Positions 62,336 through 64,000 of a stretch of 64,000 nt of DNA are shown here, one piece after another; the stretch's first letter is position 1, and each line of letters starts with the position of its first letter. A program made the translations under genes and the position numbers. The stretch is from Gemmobacter sp. 24YEA27 (GTDB lineage Bacteria > Pseudomonadota > Alphaproteobacteria > Rhodobacterales > Rhodobacteraceae): the NCBI RefSeq assembly GCF_030052995.1, contig NZ_JASJPW010000001.1, positions 1,974,001 through 2,038,000 of the forward strand, written 5' to 3'. Under the pieces are notes generated by a model that was not told the DNA's origin, ran no database searches, and saw nothing but the letters and a program-made list of their open reading frames with translations.

Positions 62336-63073
62336 ATGTTTGATCTGACGGGAAAGACGGCGCTGGTGACCGGCGCTTCTGGCGGGATCGGCGCAGATAT
62401 TGCACGCGCTTTGCACAAGGCGGGCGCTGTCGTCGGGCTGTCGGGGACGCGGGTTGCGCCTTTGGAGGCGCTGGCGGCAGAGCTTGGCGCGCGGGCGCAT
62501 GTGCTGGAATGCAATCTTTCGGTTGCGGAAGAGGTCGAGGGCCTTGTGAAACGCGCAGGCGAGGCGATGGGATCGGTCGATATCCTCGTCAACAATGCCG
62601 GGATCACCCGTGACGGGCTTGCGATGCGCATGTCGGATGAGGATTGGGCCAGCGTCATCGACGTCAATCTGACCGCGAGCTTCCGGCTCTGCCGTGCCGC
62701 GATCCGGGGTATGATGAAGGCGCGCAAGGGGCGGATCATCAATATCTCTTCCGTCGTCGGCACCACCGGCAATCCGGGCCAGGCGAATTACTGCGCGTCG
62801 AAAGCGGGTCTGGTGGGGATGTCGAAAGCCCTTGCGACGGAAGTCGCAAGCCGGGGCATCACCGTGAACTGCGTGGCGCCGGGCTTCATCGAGACCGCGA
62901 TGACCGACAAGCTGAACGAGGCACAGAAGGGGGGGATTCTCTCGGCGGTGCCTGCGGGGCGGATGGGGCGCCCCGAAGAGATTGCGGCGGCGGTGATTTA
63001 TCTGGCCTCGGATGAGGCGGGCTATGTCACGGGCGCCACTTTGCATGTGAATGGCGGAATGGCGATGATCTGA
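62336..63073 (+). CDS. fabG: 3-oxoacyl-[ACP] reductase FabG
   Basis: 245 residues, an NADPH-dependent SDR. Cofactor motif TGASGGIG near residue 12, NNAG at 86-89. The catalytic triad is Ser 139, Tyr 152 and Lys 156 (NISSVVGTTGNPGQANYCAS then KAG). C-terminus YVTGATLHVNGGMAM. ATG 62336 fits the family start. It reduces 3-oxoacyl-ACP in each elongation cycle. Confidence 0.97.
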   Translation: MFDLTGKTALVTGASGGIGADIARALHKAGAVVGLSGTRVAPLEALAAELGARAHVLECNLSVAEEVEGLVKRAGEAMGSVDILVNNAGITRDGLAMRMSDEDWASVIDVNLTASFRLCRAAIRGMMKARKGRIINISSVVGTTGNPGQANYCASKAGLVGMSKALATEVASRGITVNCVAPGFIETAMTDKLNEAQKGGILSAVPAGRMGRPEEIAAAVIYLASDEAGYVTGATLHVNGGMAMI

Positions 63074-63162
63074 GCCCGGACACAGGCGCTGATATGAGGT
63101 TTTCTGGGCCTTCGGATGGGGTCGGCAGGGTGTCGGCACTTGACCTTTGGCCCGGAAAGCAT

Positions 63163-63190
63163 TTGCCATGGAGCGCGGCTGTGCTATAGC
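63163..63190 (+). promoter_or_regulatory. Candidate acpP promoter
   Basis: TTGCCA (-35 like, 5 of 6) at 63163-63168, a 16-base spacer, TATAGC at 63185-63190, 111 bases before the acpP start. This would give acpP strong independent expression. Confidence 0.45.
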
Positions 63191-63301
63191 GCCCGCCAGA
63201 ATCCGGGGGCTCGCCCGGTGCTGCCGCGATCGGGGAGACCATCTCCGGCGCGGATAACCAGGCCGGGGGCATGACCCCGCGAACGGAGTAGAGGACGAAA
63301 C

Positions 63302-63535
63302 ATGAGCGACATCGCAGATCGCGTGAAAAAGATCGTTGTCGAGCATCTCGGCGTTGAAGAGGATAAGGTCACCGAGACCGCTTCCTTTATCGACGACCTG
63401 GGTGCTGACTCGCTGGACACGGTCGAGCTGGTCATGGCTTTCGAAGAAGAATTCGGCATCGAGATTCCGGATGACGCCGCTGAAACCATCCAGACCTTCG
63501 GCGATGCGGTCGGCTTCATCTCGAAAGCTGTCTGA
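63302..63535 (+). CDS. acpP: Acyl carrier protein
   Basis: 77 residues, acidic. [20 protein letters not shown], then the phosphopantetheine site Ser 37 in [20 protein letters not shown] and [20 protein letters not shown]. Carries growing acyl chains. It is preceded by a purine-rich ACGGAGTAGAGG leader and followed by a strong terminator. Confidence 0.98.
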   Translation: MSDIADRVKKIVVEHLGVEEDKVTETASFIDDLGADSLDTVELVMAFEEEFGIEIPDDAAETIQTFGDAVGFISKAV

Positions 63536-63561
63536 TCGTTTTGTCCCTTTCGGGATAAGAA

Positions 63562-63590
63562 AGGCTCCCCGGTTTCGGGGAGCCTTTTTG
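63562..63590 (+). terminator. Terminator of acpP
   Basis: AGGCTCCCC-GGTTTC-GGGGAGCCT followed by TTTTG, 27 bases after the acpP stop. Confidence 0.92.
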
Positions 63591-63941
63591 TTTGTGCAGG
63601 CTTTGCGGCAGGGGCTCAGCCGGGGCTGAGGAACTTCGCGAGTCGCAGAGCGCCTCCCGCTCGCCCGGAGGCTCGGCTTCGCAATCAGCCGGGGTGATAG
63701 AGGCTGTCGAAACTGGCGCTTAGCAGGCTGTTCATGGTTGCCCTGACGGAGGAGGGCCCAGGTAGATTGGAGAATTCTCTCATGACGCAGCCTCTGATCC
63801 GGAGAATTCAGGAGGCAGGCGAGGCGTGTGGCATCCGGTTGGTGGCATGGCTTTGCCCGCCTTCTACCCCTTCTGTTGCGGGCGCGCGGGTGCGCGTGTA
63901 TCAGGCGAAGGGAAATGATCGCCTTGCGAGGGAGTGCACAT
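63591..63941. other. Gap between acpP and fabF
   Basis: 351 bases without a supportable gene. A GGAGAATTC sequence occurs twice (about 63769 and 63801). It should contain the fabF promoter. Nothing else recognised. Confidence 0.4.
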
Positions 63942-64000
63942 ATGCGCCGTGTAGTCGTTACGGGTCTGGGAATGGTCACACCGCTGGCCTCCGGGGTGGA
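63942..64000 (+). CDS. fabF: 3-oxoacyl-ACP synthase II, first 19 residues (runs off the window)
   Basis: ATG 63942 follows GAGGGAGTGCACAT. It encodes MRRVVVTGLGMVTPLASGV, the conserved N-terminus of FabF (RRVVVTGLGxVTPLG). With fabD, fabG and acpP upstream, the identity is secure despite the short length. It condenses malonyl-ACP with acyl-ACP. Confidence 0.93.
   Translation, partial: MRRVVVTGLGMVTPLASGV

Overview
The window is a high-GC chromosomal segment from an alphaproteobacterium, most likely of the Rhodobacteraceae (Paracoccus/Rhodobacter/Gemmobacter-like). The evidence is the gene content and order: heterotetrameric sarcosine oxidase soxBDAG, yajC-secD-secF-Mth938-ccmABCDG, glnB-glnA, rpsF-rpsR-rplI, fabD-fabG-acpP-fabF, yfgM-like-bamB-der, and acnA beside a DUF1223 gene. 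Nearly everything is core or near-core metabolism. No phage, transposase, CRISPR array or defence island is visible.

Layout. 0-5 kb: a truncated transglutaminase-family gene, a coupled pair of small unknown genes, a Crp/Fnr regulator, and a lone GroEL without GroES and without the usual Gly/Met tail. 5-8 kb (minus strand): DUF1289, ruvX and ccmI, overlapping. 8-13.3 kb: the sarcosine oxidase operon. 13.5-18.3 kb: a secreted hypothetical protein, Fe/Mn superoxide dismutase, a TraB/GumN protein, a LOG-family hydrolase and a LysM protein. 18.2-20.8 kb: an ArsR-type regulator divergent from an Atm1-type exporter, with a symmetric candidate operator between them. 21-24.5 kb: a very large secreted caspase-fold/TPR protein. 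24.6-29.7 kb: yfgM-like, bamB and der, convergent with serS. 30-36.8 kb: protein export (yajC, secDF) followed by the System I cytochrome c maturation genes. 37-47 kb: acnA, DUF1223, an acyltransferase and EamA pair, a gene-poor tract, an isolated fliG, a 58-residue Cys-rich secreted peptide, and purB. 47-54.6 kb: a TetR-like regulator, a membrane hypothetical, DUF3445, tig with tRNA-Leu(UAG), a Hint-domain protein, and nnr. 54.8-64 kb: glnBA, zinT with a possible Zur site, ribosomal genes, two YceI systems, and the fatty-acid synthesis cluster, ending in the first bases of fabF.

Two window-wide features stand out. First, seven genes (soxA, the LysM gene, ccmB, ccmD, acnA, the TetR gene, nnr) are broken by frameshifts. 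Nearly every break can be repaired by adding one G or C to a short G/C run, which suggests homopolymer under-calling in the assembly rather than real pseudogenes. I annotate these genes across the break and give the repair point. Second, a composite intergenic repeat, with two different conserved ends around a short variable spacer, occurs as full copies near 20.8, 28.3 and 29.8 kb and as partial copies near 5.4, 9.36 and 62.28 kb.

I do not see a clearly new multi-gene system. The most original leads are the repeat family, the secreted caspase-TPR protein, the ArsR/Atm1 pair with its palindrome, the overlooked Cys-rich peptide beside purB, and the tandem perfect hairpins near 33.55 and 44.03 kb.
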